Assembly: GCA_013995675.1 (NCBI GenBank)
Contig: VWRR01000007.1
Span: 310,001-374,000 of the forward strand
Source: Cyanidiococcus yangmingshanensis
Lineage: Eukaryota > Rhodophyta > Bangiophyceae > Cyanidiales > Cyanidiaceae
Direction: 5' to 3'
DNA: 64,000 bases
Part shown: piece after piece, positions 1 through 11,003 of the stretch
Position numbering within the stretch: position 1 is the stretch's first letter
How the letters are laid out: each line of letters opens with the position of its first letter
Notes under the pieces: generated by a model
What the model saw: only the letters and a program-made list of their open reading frames with translations
What the model was told of the DNA's origin: nothing
Databases searched by the model: none
Program-made: the position numbers and the translations under genes

Positions 1-84
1 AGTCCAGCGTCTCTTCGGGTGATCTTGGTCGAGGCGTTGCATGCGTGTGGGTGTTTTGGCTCTTGGCGGGCAGACTTCGTTCCA

Positions 85-1668
85 TCAAGTGCGTCGGCGC
101 CACTGCACCAGGCATGGTGGTTTCGGACCTACCACCATCGCGTTATAATCGGGCGGAGGCAATGGTCCAAGCGGCTCAAGATCAAAGTCACGTAACAGGA
201 CACTCCAGATTGTCTTGATCTGTAGATAGGCGAATTGCTCTCCCATGCAGGCATGCCGACCGCCCCCGAATCCAATGTGACTGAAGGGCGCTCGCTTGTC
301 CTCCTCGCGCGGGGCAGCGTAGCGGTCCGGGTCGTAGCGATCGGGCTCCGCGAACACTTCTGCCAAACGCATCGATATCGGCGGCGATATGGCCACGATA
401 TCGTCCTTGGGGATCACGTATCCACGGTACGATCTCGGTTGCACTACTTGGCGCATAAGAAAGATGAGCGGCGGAAACATACGCAGCGCCTCTTTGATGC
501 ACCGATGTAAATTTTCCAGCCGCAAAAGCGCATCATAATCGATTCGAAAGCGGCCTGATTCATCATACAATATTTGTTTTTGTTCTGAGCGAACGCGGGC
601 AACAAGCTCAGGGTTTCGAAGCATTAGCAGACCGGTCCATGTTCCCGTGATGGTACTCGTATGCTGGCCTGCAAAGAGCACGGCAATCAAAAGCCCGGTA
701 ATCTGCTCGTCAGTGAGGCTCGTGCCATCCCGATACGTCGAATCCATGAACACCTGTAACACATCAACTTCCTTGGCCGCTTCAAGTGCCTGCTGCGGAT
801 CTTGTAGCATCCGCTGGGCCTGTTCGGCGATCTCTTGATAACGCTTCCTCCGATTGGCAATGATCCGCGCGAAGAGTTGACGCATTTCGTGATTGGCCCG
901 GTTTCGCTGCCAATGAGCTCTGCAAGGAAAGTTCGGCGCGAACACCGACAGCGGTTGCATTCCTTGATCCAGTTGATGATAGAGCGTGCTGACCTCTTCG
1001 AATAGTTGTTCGCGCACTTCCCGTCCCATGAGACATCGTGATGCGGTCAAGATAATCAACTCGGATAGGCTTTTCAGCAGATCTGCGTTCCCGCTACGCC
1101 CTTGCCAGTGCCGTTGAAAGTAGGTCTCTGCTTCAGCAACCATAAGAGGCACATATTCGCGTAGGCGGGCCGCTCGTAGTGCCGTTGAGACGAAGCGAAA
1201 CTGCTCCAGACGGACGGTTAGCGGCGCGTCGTACACGACCCCTCGTCCGAAGACGGGCACCGAAAAGGCGTAGACTGGTGCTTGATCAAGCTCATCGTCC
1301 GTTGCACGAAAGAAAACCTCGTGTGCACTCGGACCAACCAGAAACGTAAAGCGTTTCGGTCCTATCGCGATCGTGAACACATCCCCAAGCTGAGCGTAGG
1401 CGCGCTCGGCTAGTCGTAGCGGATTTCGAGCGAACGCGAACAAGTTGCCCACCAACGGGAGCCCCTCCTGGTACATGGGCGGCAGCTTCAGTCCTGTCCC
1501 GTCTCTCGTTTTCAACTGAACAAGAACGGCCGACAGAGACTGCACGAGACGCGTGACAAGCCAGAAAAGTAGCGATAGCGCGAACACCAACCATCCGATT
1601 GCTTCCGTGTCACCATCACGTGCTCGTGTCAGCAGTGATGCAACATGTCCCTGGATGGAATCGACCAT
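85..1668 (-). CDS. CYP51: Sterol 14-alpha-demethylase, cytochrome P450 family 51
   Basis: A 527-residue P450 that removes the 14-alpha-methyl group of sterol precursors (obtusifoliol/lanosterol type) at the ER membrane. Seen: an N-terminal hydrophobic anchor (about residues 25-50), then a proline-rich hinge; an I-helix with the CYP51-type AGQHTS signature; the K-helix EALR; and the haem loop FGGGRHACMG at residues 467-476 with Cys474 as axial ligand. Length is normal for the family. The start is an ATG just before the hydrophobic anchor. The stop lies 84 bases from the window edge, so downstream context is missing. A sterol 3-beta-HSD-type gene at 17.3 kb acts in the same part of sterol synthesis. 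Identification is very secure. Confidence 0.96.
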   Translation of the reverse strand: MVDSIQGHVASLLTRARDGDTEAIGWLVFALSLLFWLVTRLVQSLSAVLVQLKTRDGTGLKLPPMYQEGLPLVGNLFAFARNPLRLAERAYAQLGDVFTIAIGPKRFTFLVGPSAHEVFFRATDDELDQAPVYAFSVPVFGRGVVYDAPLTVRLEQFRFVSTALRAARLREYVPLMVAEAETYFQRHWQGRSGNADLLKSLSELIILTASRCLMGREVREQLFEEVSTLYHQLDQGMQPLSVFAPNFPCRAHWQRNRANHEMRQLFARIIANRRKRYQEIAEQAQRMLQDPQQALEAAKEVDVLQVFMDSTYRDGTSLTDEQITGLLIAVLFAGQHTSTITGTWTGLLMLRNPELVARVRSEQKQILYDESGRFRIDYDALLRLENLHRCIKEALRMFPPLIFLMRQVVQPRSYRGYVIPKDDIVAISPPISMRLAEVFAEPDRYDPDRYAAPREEDKRAPFSHIGFGGGRHACMGEQFAYLQIKTIWSVLLRDFDLEPLGPLPPPDYNAMVVGPKPPCLVQWRRRT

Positions 1669-2808
1669 GGATCGAGTCTCTGACGCTGTTGCTTACACCC
1701 TAGGCGGTTTAAAACTTGGTTTGTTGCGCCGTCCAGCACAAACCTACTCCGCTAGACTGGCCGACGTGACCGCACCCTGGTCCGCCGCTGGTCGTCCGCG
1801 CGTGTCCCTCGAATCGCTCTTGGCCTGCGCGTCGCGCGTCCAGGGTATTCGCTGCCGACTCGACGTGCATGATTCGATCGGTATGGGTCTCGGGGTTTGT
1901 AACCCATGATTCGCGTTCGATGGTCGAGGGAGCCGTTCCAGGGGACACAAAATCGGGGCTGATGCAACCATGAGGCATAGAGTCGTTGCGCTGTGACTTG
2001 GACTGGAGCGCGGGCTCACTGGCATCTCAGACCATGTGTTGTGGAAACGGTCGCGCGATGGATGCGCCGCTGAATGCATCTACGTGGCGTCGCAGTATGG
2101 GCAAGTTCGGGTTTCCGTCCGCAGCACCGACCTGATGGAGTCGTTGCGCGCTGAGGCCAGCGAGATGTGTTCCTGTTCTGGAGTTGTGTGTTTTAGGTGT
2201 CGATTCCAGGCCTGAAACCCTTTCGGAACGATGTTGGCTTTCAGATCGGGTCAGCTGGGATGGGTGCTCGTGGATGGAGTGGCTCGCTTGAATGCGTGTT
2301 GAGAACGGCGGCATAGCGTCTCGATTCCCGTCGCTAGATCGGTGTTGCGCATTTTGGTCAACGAGTCGTCAATACTCCGAGGATGATGGATGCTTTTTCG
2401 GTCTCAGAAGTGCATTGTGAGACCAGTGTTACGAATGGTTCTTCGACCCAGATCTCGACAACACAACGCACATGGTGTGCACACGGCCACGGAACTGGGA
2501 TCGGCATTGCGTGTTGCATCTCGTCCAAGACCTGGTCTTGGCGCACGTCGCTTCGAAACCGAAGTATCAACATGCTGGAGAGCATAGCGTTTGATACACG
2601 TTTGCAAGCGCTAGAAAAGCATTCCCGAGAGTGCTCGTCAGGAGTGTGCGCTCCATCGAAATGCGCTGGGCAAATCAACCGCCACATTCAGGTCGATAGT
2701 CGACTGAGATAAGCACAGTCCATGAGCGAAGGGTGGCGCTTGCAGACATTCGCATCCAGAGACCTTCCGTTTGGTTGGCTGGCCATTGAAGCGCGCTCAA
2801 TGAAAGTC
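1669..2808. other. Intergenic, CYP51 upstream region
   Basis: About 1.1 kb between the start of CYP51 and the end of the ITPK gene. Only short, unconvincing reading frames are present. I recognise no RNA gene or repeat. It should hold the CYP51 promoter and the ITPK 3' end. Confidence 0.6.
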
Positions 2809-4439
2809 CTAATTGTGCGGCGGTCGGCGACTGGCGTCCAGGTGACATTGGCGGAGATAATTCAGCAGCTGGACATGCGCGTCGGGCACATCCTTGAACG
2901 ACGGAAAGTAGTTCAGATCGACAATATACAGGGCGTCGTCCACTGCACTGCGAAGGACATCCAATCCGAAGAGAGTCACACGCAAGTACTTGATGACAAA
3001 GCGTGCTAAACGACAGGCATCATCCCTGGATGGAGGCTGCGGGTACCATAAAGCGCCAGCACGATCCGATGCGTCCGTCGGCTGGTCCGAAATAGCATCC
3101 TTGCCAAAGTCATAGGTGTTCAACAGTCGGTACCCGCGATCTGCTTCTCTTGGTATCGGCAACGTACTTCGCGCGTGCATGGAGACTTGGGACTCGCTAC
3201 CGATGACGTAAATTTTGAAAACTGCATGTCCGTGAGGAATGTATTCCTGGATGTAGATATCGTCGTGGGCGAAAGGGCTCGTCCGCGTCCCATCTCGACT
3301 TTGGTCGAAAGTAGATGGATCCGAGAGGAGCGCTTCGAGGCCCTCCATGTCGTAGACCAGCGCTAAATCGTGAGACGAGCGCGGCCCACAGGCCGTTCGC
3401 CGTTTGACAACCAATGGATAGCGCATTCCAGCCAGTTCACAAGCCAGCACCCACGGAATCGGTTGACCAAGTTCAAGCGTCCCCAGACTGGTCTCGGTGT
3501 CAACGAGGTTTTCGCGTAAAATGTCTCCGATCGTTCCGCGACGCGCATCCGCATTCCAAGTCTGTCGGCAGCAATCGAGTTCAGCAAACGCAGAGCCGTT
3601 TCTACACAATCCATCAGGACGAATGTACGCACCATCCCCAACCGAGATCGTGTTGCGCTGATAAGCAGCGATGGTCTCTCGACAGGCCAACGAAAACACC
3701 TGTGCTCCACAGTCAGCAGGGCCCGCGCACCATTTGGTCAAACGCACCACTGATGCGGGTGCTGGTGGGCCGCCCATGGCCTCTTGACCAGGGCCCGCAT
3801 CAAGCTTCCCCGAGGCGAGAAGTGCATCTAAGGTGCTGCTGAACTGCACGCGATCGGTAAGACAACTCACCGCCTCCAAGGGATCGATGATGGGAACTCG
3901 ACGACGACCGAGTCGCTCCTGTTCTCGCACAATGGCGAGGTCACGCTGAAAAATGGCCATTCTCTGTTGAGCATTTTTGTCATTTCGACGAGCCATGACC
4001 ATATCATCGGTGCGCTTGTGCAGAATTAGGTCCCAGTGCTTCGGCCGACGACTCAGCGAGGCTATCGAGGATCGTCGTCCTCTCTTGCTAGCATCTGCGT
4101 CTTCGCCCAGATCAATCTCAACCAAACGGATGGGACGACAACAACGCTCGGCGCTCAGGGCGGTCGTCGCGCCACAAGCTGTCATCGCGAAGCCGCGTAG
4201 CGTCCTCCGAGGCTACGTGCTCGAGGACGTCGAAAAACGGCTTTTGTTTCTTCGTATTACAAGTGTAGGCGACGACGATGGGCACAAAAGTACTTTCGTC
4301 CACACTGACACGCAGCGACTGCTTCTGGCAGGGGCTCGGCGCCCTCTTCCAGGTGTGCGCGCCCAGACGGGAACTCTTCCGGGCCACAACAGGACAGTGT
4401 TTGTCCTGCCGTGGCTCCTGGAAGCTGATTCGCTACCAT
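2809..4439 (-). CDS. Inositol-tetrakisphosphate 1-kinase / inositol 1,3,4-trisphosphate 5/6-kinase, apparent frame changes
   Basis: An ATP-grasp kinase of the ITPK family, which phosphorylates soluble inositol polyphosphates on the way to phytate. Seen: WDLILHKRTDD (family: D-IIHK-TD), IDPLEAV, the lysine/ATP-binding LVVKRR region, QEYIPHGHAVFKIYVIG, and the C-terminal metal-binding DLNYFPSFKDVPD, which is diagnostic. The main frame (2809-4185) lacks the N-terminal strand of the family. That strand (VPIVVAYTCNTKKQK) lies just upstream in a second frame, and the first ATG, at 4437-4439, lies in a third. One surplus base in the A4 run at 4286-4289 and another near 4132-4185 would account for both shifts. 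I therefore read this as one gene with likely sequence errors. Two short introns are the alternative. Confidence 0.85.
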
Positions 4440-5429
4440 GACCACGTTTCCGGAACGGTGATGATGCGTCCAGCCTAAATCAACGGGGGCTTCTGGACGC
4501 CTGTGTTGTGCCGTCGCTCGAACGCGAGGGTGCGTCGACCTCATCGAAGAGACCACGAGTTCGAGCCTGTCACAGCCAGTCGCTCGTACATACACCGCTA
4601 TCCAGACGTTTCAGCGTCGTTATCGTAAGATATTCTTTTAAGAAGACACCAGCATGACCACCTGCAATGACCCCGAAACGGGCGCTCTCCTGAACAAGCG
4701 TATAACGCACGCGTTATTCGACTGCCCCCACGAGAAGCGGGATACTTGGGAGCGCGAATCTAAGGCTCGGCGTCCGCCGGGAGACCGTCCCCTCCCTGTT
4801 CAACAACTTGTTCCCAGGCGAATCCTCTAAAACTCTTGACGCGTTTCCTTCATGTCGTATTCAAGGCAATGGAGGATAGCATCGTCAAGAGTCAAGTTTA
4901 TGGTTTCACTTTAGAATTCAGTGAAGGAGATTTTCTTTTTCTTACGATCTTATTCAAGGTGGCGCAGTGCTTGGTCGTTCCGAGAAGTCTATGCTTCCCA
5001 GCGGAATATATGTGGGTCCTGAATTGAATCGATATCGAAAACGTTTTCCATGACAGGCGCTGAACGATTCCAGAGACCCTCCGGCGACCGCTGGGAGCGG
5101 ATCAAACCAGCGCACCTCGGTTGCTGGGAGAGGCATTCAGTGGGAGTCAGAGTCCACTCAGTCGTCCATCAAGCGAGATTGCTGTCATGAAGAAGGCTGG
5201 AGAAGGCTCCACGTGATGCTCGAAGCGTTTTCCTGGACGCAAACACAAGGCATCGAAGCCTGCGGTGACCGTAGGGCTGGCACCAAACGAGGCACGTCCA
5301 ATGGATGCGGCGCACTGGAGACGCCGCTGGGAGACCCTGTCGCGTCTCGTTGACCGACGCTTCTCGGACGTGCCAACGAGCGAGACGAAGAAGGCACCAA
5401 GACGTCGTCTGCAGACTCGTCGGGGTATC
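4440..5429. other. Divergent intergenic region between ITPK and E2 genes
   Basis: Nearly 1 kb separating two divergently transcribed genes, so it should carry both promoters. Seen: a 10-bp inverted repeat (ACTCTTGACG at 4832-4841 and CGTCAAGAGT at 4883-4892), and a palindrome-like GAAAACGTTTTC at 5037-5048. No convincing gene. Confidence 0.55.
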
Positions 5430-6306
5430 ATGGAACGAACAGAGAATGGGAAGCGACCAGCCTTTTCTGCTTCAGCGAAGCGGATTATGCAGGAGCTCGC
5501 GGAACTAGCACGAGAGCCGTCGTCGCTGTTCCGAGTGCGCGCACTCGAGGATGACCTCTTCGAGGTGCACTTTACGATTCGGGGTCCCACAGACTCCGCG
5601 TTCGAAGAGGGTCTCTACCACGGCCGCATTCTGCTTCCTCCAGAGTATCCGTACAAACCGCCGGAAATTATGCTTCTGACGCCAAACGGACGCTTCGAAA
5701 CAGGAAAGCGGATCTGTCTAAGTGTGACGCAGCACCACACCGAGACCTGGCAGCCAAGCTGGGGAATTCGGACGATTTTGATTGCACTCATAGGGTTTAT
5801 GCCGAGCCGTGGCGACGGAGCGGTGGGTGCACTTGACTTTTCCGATGAGGAGCGCCGTCTACTAGCGCGTGCGTCCCAAGGGTGGTCCTGTGCGCGTTGC
5901 GGCATGAATCATGCGGCCTGGACGATTGAAGATACTACAGGTCACGAGAACGATATCGAGCCACGTACTGCCGTATCCGAGAGAGACGCACCCCCTTCGA
6001 GCGGGAGAGAGACGCCAGCTCGCGTCGAGACAGTCGCGCAGGAGATGCCGAGCGCCAGCGGTTCTGCAGATCACCCCGAAAACGCAGTCTCGACATCATC
6101 ACGTCATTTGGAAGATACGGAAACGAGTGCAAAGGATCGTGCTACAGGTCAGAGCATCAGAGCGTGTCCCTAACGGAACACAGCATAGCAGCACAGGGCA
6201 AGTCCGAGCCATATCTGACGTGACTGTATGGGAGCGTATGGACCGGTACCTCACCTACGTCATTGTGGTTGCGCTTTGCGCATTGACTGCAGTGTGGTTT
6301 GTTTGA
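5430..6306 (+). CDS. Ubiquitin-conjugating enzyme E2, UBC6/UBE2J type
   Basis: An ER-membrane E2 of the ERAD pathway. From the ATG at 5430 the UBC fold runs over about residues 15-150. The active-site Cys96 sits in GKRICLSVTQ, followed by TWQPSWGIRTILIALIGFM; this long insert after the cysteine and the missing HPN motif are typical of UBE2J/UBC6. A Ser/Glu/Arg-rich linker follows. That frame stops at 6173, but a perfect C-terminal tail anchor (YLTYVIVVALCALTAVWFV) lies in the next frame and ends at 6306. Either a 49-nt intron (6148-6196, with CTAAC at 6170-6174) or one surplus C in the run 6168-6170 joins them. An upstream ATG at 5265 exists in frame, but the added sequence looks unlike the family. 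Confidence 0.88.
6148..6196 (+). other. Possible 49-nt intron in the E2 gene (or single-base indel)
   Basis: Boundaries GT at 6148-6149 and AG at 6195-6196, phase 1, with a branch-like CTAAC at 6170-6174. Removal joins the UBC domain in frame to the C-terminal membrane anchor. The 5' site (GTCAGA) is not the strong GTAAGT seen in the V-ATPase A gene, and a one-base excess in CCC at 6168-6170 explains the data equally well. Confidence 0.35.
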
Positions 6307-7244
6307 TCCACTGTTGGTGAAATAGAGACCCTATTGGTCTGAAGGAAAACGCCTCCTCGGTGCAGTGGGCGCTGTTGGTTACGGCGCACGGTCGATAGGA
6401 CGGCCTTGAAAGTCGTCGAGGACCATACCCAATCGAATGGTCTCATGAAGCCGTGTCGCTTTCTTGTATCAAAGTTCGCACATGAACGGTTTCCACCAGC
6501 ACACCCTCATGATCTGTGGACGAAGCCAGTATTCGCATTAGAGGCGAGCACGAAAGCGAATCGATGCGAGAAACACTCTGTATGACTTGTGCTGAACAGT
6601 TCATAATCGGAACAAGAACCAAAGAATTCATGACCTCGAACTGTAAACGTTTTCACCATACGTCTTCTTTCAAAACGCTGTGATTATCGCTTCGCTGTCT
6701 TGGAAACGCAGGGACGCAATCGAGACCCGCGAAAAGCCAAGTGTCCAGTCCTAGGACGATCCGTGGCGCCCACTTGAAACGCATCACTTAGACACTATTG
6801 AAAACCCCTCGCGTACGAGTTTTCCCTCCGGAGACTCAATTCGCTCATAAAACAACCAAGGACCGGTATTTGGAGCCCTGCAAAGCCGAAAAAGCCTGAG
6901 AACGACGCGCTTACCATCCAAGCAAAGGAACGTTGAGTCGCGCCCGTCGAGCTCAACTAACTCGAGTCATCACTCGATCACGTCCAATGATTCGCACCCA
7001 AGTCGACAGAAAACGCCTCCTCGATCAAGTGTTAGGAACCTGTTCGAGCGGCTCTACCTGACGCTACAGCGAGACCACGCTGCGACCTTGGCCGCGACAG
7101 TGCAACGGTGGTTGCGTTCCGCCAAGCGACGGCTTATCGGGTGTGGTGGCCAACTCGCTCGTTGAAGCAACGTCTCGACGGGTCGTCTTCGTAAAACGAA
7201 GGAGCAGTGTTCGAAGCTGCCGCTTATGACGGGCGAGGAGTGAC
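6307..7244. other. Intergenic between E2 and DET1
   Basis: About 0.94 kb with no convincing gene. A 15-bp direct repeat, GAAAACGCCTCCTCG, occurs at 6345-6359 and 7009-7023. A GTAAACGTTTTCAC element lies at 6643-6656. Confidence 0.5.
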
Positions 7245-10200
7245 ATGTGCAGTAGAGACGAATCGAAAACCCCGAACTGGGCTGGTCGGTACCCCCGAGG
7301 GTTACCGACGAGCTCCGGTGACTTCTGGGCGGCCCAAAATGCGCTCGGGTCAGTTGAGCAGGTCGAATGGCGCGAATATGCTCCACGTGATGGTATGGGT
7401 CAGCAAGCTTTATGGAGAAGCCAGTTTGTCCGACGAAAGGGCTTCAGTTTGCACTCCTATGACGTCGCAACGCCGCCGTGCATCTTTCGTCGTTTCACCC
7501 CCGACGGACGGTTTCTACTGGCCTTGGACCGCTGCGGGACCGACTTGCTGCTTTTTCCCTATAAACGTTGGGCCTGTGAACTGAACAATGGCTCCAACTC
7601 GAAAATAGAGAAGCACTTGAGCCTGTCAGAGACTGGGAGCGCGTCGAGACCGACGGTGAACGACGGCCGAACCGGAACGTTTGGCGACTTTTTCGGACAC
7701 CCTCTGCGAATATCGGTTATCAATGCGTACACTGTTGGAGTTTTGGCTCAGCAACGAGCGCCCGCTTTACATACGGAGGCACACGGACGGGGTGGATGGA
7801 CGCTCTCGGCCACCTATCTCCGTGATCTTGTACTGTGCACCCCGAGTGCTCGCTTTGTAATCCTGGGCGCATGGAGCGCGCCGCAGACTCTTGCTCGAGA
7901 GGCGAATTCCGAAGAGCAGGTACAGCCTTTGTTGCCCGCCACAAATCCGAGTGAGCAATCGAACTCGAGGCACCAGGTCATAGGAGAAGGGCAGCGACAC
8001 GCGGAGGCACCACCAGACTTGGGGGCGCCTCAACCGACCGAGCGCCGAGCCATTGACATCGGTACAGCCGCTGCGTTGCCAGGATGTCCGCTTGTTCCTG
8101 CAGTGTACTTGTTTCTAGTTGACTTGGAGGTGCAGCGAGTGACGGACGTCTTCACGCTGAGGGATGACATGGTCAACTTTGATGGGCAAACGGGCGTCCA
8201 ACTCTTTGGCACAGACCTGCTCCTTGTGACATCACTTGCGCGTCAGACTGTACATTTGCTACGTATTCGCGAAACGTCTTGTGATCGGGGATATGTGGAA
8301 GGCGCTTTTCAACATTTGGCGTCATTCGGTCCACATTGCTACCCCGACGACGCGCTTCTGATCGCCAAGCAGTATCGCAGGGAGCGTGACTTTCGACGTC
8401 AAGGTCGACGCGTCTTTCCTTTCCAATTAAGTGATCTACAACAAGCGGAGGACTCGTGTCCAGACAGTGATTCTCTAGGCCACAATGAGTCGATGACATT
8501 CGGTTCCGCTGACCGAGCGTCAACCCCGGCACCAGCTGGCGATGAAGAGCCCACTCCAGGTATGACCTCCTCATCCGAGCCAGTCTCCACCGAGGGACTC
8601 AATGCAATACCAGAACAACGCGTTCCAAAACGGCGACGCTTTCGTCGCCGCGTATATGCTGGCTACGACTCTGAACGAGAATCATCTCCTTTTGTCATGC
8701 CGTGCACGACCGCAGCAGCGGTAGCAGGAACTGCAATGGCAGCCGCAGCGTTTCGTATGGCTTATCGTGCCCTGGCAAAGGAGTGCTTTTTCACTGGCAT
8801 CAAGCAACGCCTTCTGGCTTTCCTGTTTCGGAAGCATATACAGGGAAATATGCATCACTATGGCCGTTTCGCGTCATCGTTCGAAACGCTACGCATGTTG
8901 ATCATACAACGAGCTGCATTGATCGCTGAGGGACGAGTCCTTTTACGTATGGTTCCCGCACCGCATGTGCTGAGAGCATTCACTGGGTCAGTTGCAACGT
9001 CGCTTCTGCATCAGCCCTGGTACGTATCTGGGATCTCTGTCGCAGGCCTTGCGGACTCGGACTTGGCTCTTGTGCACGCTACGGAAGCGCGGATGAACGC
9101 CACTGCAGACACGCTATCTTCTTGGCCAGATTCCGTGCCGCCGAGTGCACAAGTAGCGGGTCCGCCGGTCTCAAAACGTCGAAGTGATCCAATGACTGAG
9201 TTGATTACTCAGTTGCGTGCGACCCTCTACGTCATTTATAACTACAAAAACTGCTCGGATTGAGGCAGCCTTTCCCCCCTGCTCCAAAGAGTTTCTTGCG
9301 CTCTGCGTGCATCATCCAGAATGGTTGGGTCTTCACTCAGGCATTCCAGCGCATCGAATTGAAAGTTCTCTGGATAGATTACGGGAGCGGATGCAAACCA
9401 GAGGGAGCGTCTATTGTCCGGTATGTCGTCGGCGACACCGGCATGAAACGACTCGTCAGGTTGGCGCGTTGCAAAAGGCGACTGCTGCCAATTCCGATCT
9501 GTTGACGGACTCGAGCACAACAGGCCATATGCATGCTTGGCCAATGGAGTTGTTGGCGGTATCCGAGAAGAACAAGACGCCGGGAGATGTCGTGAAACGA
9601 GGTGTGCATGCATCGAAAGCATCGGTGTTCTCTTCCGGTATCGCGACACACTCAACAAGACCAGGTGCACAGATCGTTTCAGGATCCACGCGCTCTGGAG
9701 AATTTTCAGAATCAAGCCCCATGGTCGACATTGCCAGTCTCTATAACGAGCCACTGCTGGCGACTTTTCTTCTGCTTCCGTTGCCGTGTCAGCCACAGAG
9801 CGCCTCGCCGTGGCTGAACCGTCGAATCTTCTCTTATGACGAGGCGAAGCTCTGGAGTCGCGATCTCCTGCACCCAGCCGTATGCAACGAGTATCCGACA
9901 GTTCGTGTCTTTTTACGACACAAGGGAACCTTATCGTGGCGCATTTACCCTGCCGAAGAGGACTCTGTGCCAATGCAGCGTCTCCAGATGCCACACCGAA
10001 CTGGAGACACAGAAACAGGGGGAACTGGGCTGCGGCCGGCTTTATCCACAACGCGTATGCGAGTCGAGGAACAGGACTTGTTGGCCACAAGCAACTTGCG
10101 CATGATACCGTCACCACGGAATGAGGATTCACCGCCACGTCAGTCCAGTCGACGGCGTTATGCGACGTATATTTTTCATCCCCATGACGCGTTCTGTCTG

Positions 10201-10257
10201 AGCATTCTCTGGTCATCTCGTCGCGCACCAGTGGTGAATCTCCATTTCGGTCCATGA
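7245..10257 (+). CDS. DET1: DET1 (de-etiolated 1) homologue, apparent frameshift
   Basis: DET1 is the substrate-adaptor/scaffold of the DDB1-DET1-COP10-type CUL4 ubiquitin ligase in the nucleus and represses light signalling in plants. Seen: PPCIFRRFTPDGRFLLAL near the N terminus (DET1: PPCFLRKFSPDGRYF); VYLFLVDLEVQRVTD; FGPHCYPDDALL; GIKQRLLAFLFRK; TLYVIYNY; then ARIEAAFPPCSKEFLALC, SLYNEPLLATFLL, and a closing RYATYIFHPHDAFCLSI...VVNLHFGP that matches the conserved C terminus. The frame changes inside the conserved VVYN region: removing one A from the run 9246-9250 gives an uninterrupted alignment. Ser/Thr/Glu-rich inserts (about residues 225-270 and 380-470) make it longer than the roughly 550-residue human protein. 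Start: ATG at 7245. Confidence 0.88.
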
Positions 10258-10472
10258 GTAGTGACCGTCTTCGGCGATGAACAAGCTCGTGCACCAAGTC
10301 GATCGCGAGGAGCCCCTCGACATCGAACGTTCGGTGCAGTGATCGGCGCGTCTCACCAGAGCCGCACGGCCGAGACCCATTCGCGGGTCGCGTCATGGCC
10401 TCGCCTATTCGTTTCATGCTCCCAAATGAATGGTCGAATGTCTTTTCTGGATGAGGAAGCAGGAAGCGGTCT

Positions 10473-11003
10473 TTACAGAGATTTGGTAGAGGAACGAGCG
10501 CTGCCGCCTTGTCCGTCCGGGGCTGGCCGTAGCACGTTCGTTTCCACCGCCAGCGATCGTACCACTGAATCAACTCGTTTGCGGAAGGTATCGCTCACGA
10601 TCGCGCTACCCAGGCGATACATAGGGTTCCGTACAGCGCACTCGACGTATGCTTCCTTGTAGATGCGCTGGAGCAGGCGGGTGAGGTCGCCGGCATTCGG
10701 CGAAGTGGTCAGTACGAACCGCAACCCGGTGCTGCTCTCGAAGTAGTGCAGCTGGTATTTGGCAGTGGTATAGTTGCGAAAGTTGGAGGGCCCCAGAGGC
10801 ATGTGGCGAGCACGGGTACCACGCGGAAGGGAGTCATCGTTCACGGGTGCGACGCTCACACAGAGCTGCTTGATAGCGAACAAGAGACCAACGAGGTTCT
10901 GTTGCTCCTGTTGCGAGTCTGTCCCAGCGCGTGAGCGCTGCCACTCTCGATAAAATAAACAGTTTCCATGTCGATTGAAGAGATAAAAGTTATAGATCTG
11001 CAT
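10473..11003 (-). CDS. Trafficking protein particle complex subunit 1 (TRAPPC1/Bet5)
   Basis: A 176-residue longin-fold subunit of the TRAPP complexes, which act as tethers and Rab1/Ypt1 GEF at the ER-Golgi step. Seen: the N-terminal MQIYNFYLFNRHGNCLFYREW strand-turn-strand; LVGLLFAIKQL; YQLHYFESSTGLRFVLTTSP, the family hallmark; and YKEAYVECAVRNPMY. The Ser/Thr-rich tail after VVRSL is non-conserved. Length is slightly above the usual 145-160 residues. It converges with DET1, with 215 bases between the stops. Start: ATG at 11001-11003, exactly where the family begins. Confidence 0.93.
   Translation of the reverse strand: MQIYNFYLFNRHGNCLFYREWQRSRAGTDSQQEQQNLVGLLFAIKQLCVSVAPVNDDSLPRGTRARHMPLGPSNFRNYTTAKYQLHYFESSTGLRFVLTTSPNAGDLTRLLQRIYKEAYVECAVRNPMYRLGSAIVSDTFRKRVDSVVRSLAVETNVLRPAPDGQGGSARSSTKSL

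Noticed and set aside
5265-5429. Upstream ATG at 5265 as the E2 start
   Set aside because: The added 55 residues are Arg-rich and unlike UBE2J N termini, while the ATG at 5430 starts exactly where the family does.
7245-10257. DET1 and the other split conserved genes as pseudogenes
   Set aside because: The protein stays well conserved on both sides of each shift and there are no scattered stops. Almost all shifts go in the same direction at homopolymers, which fits sequence error better than decay.
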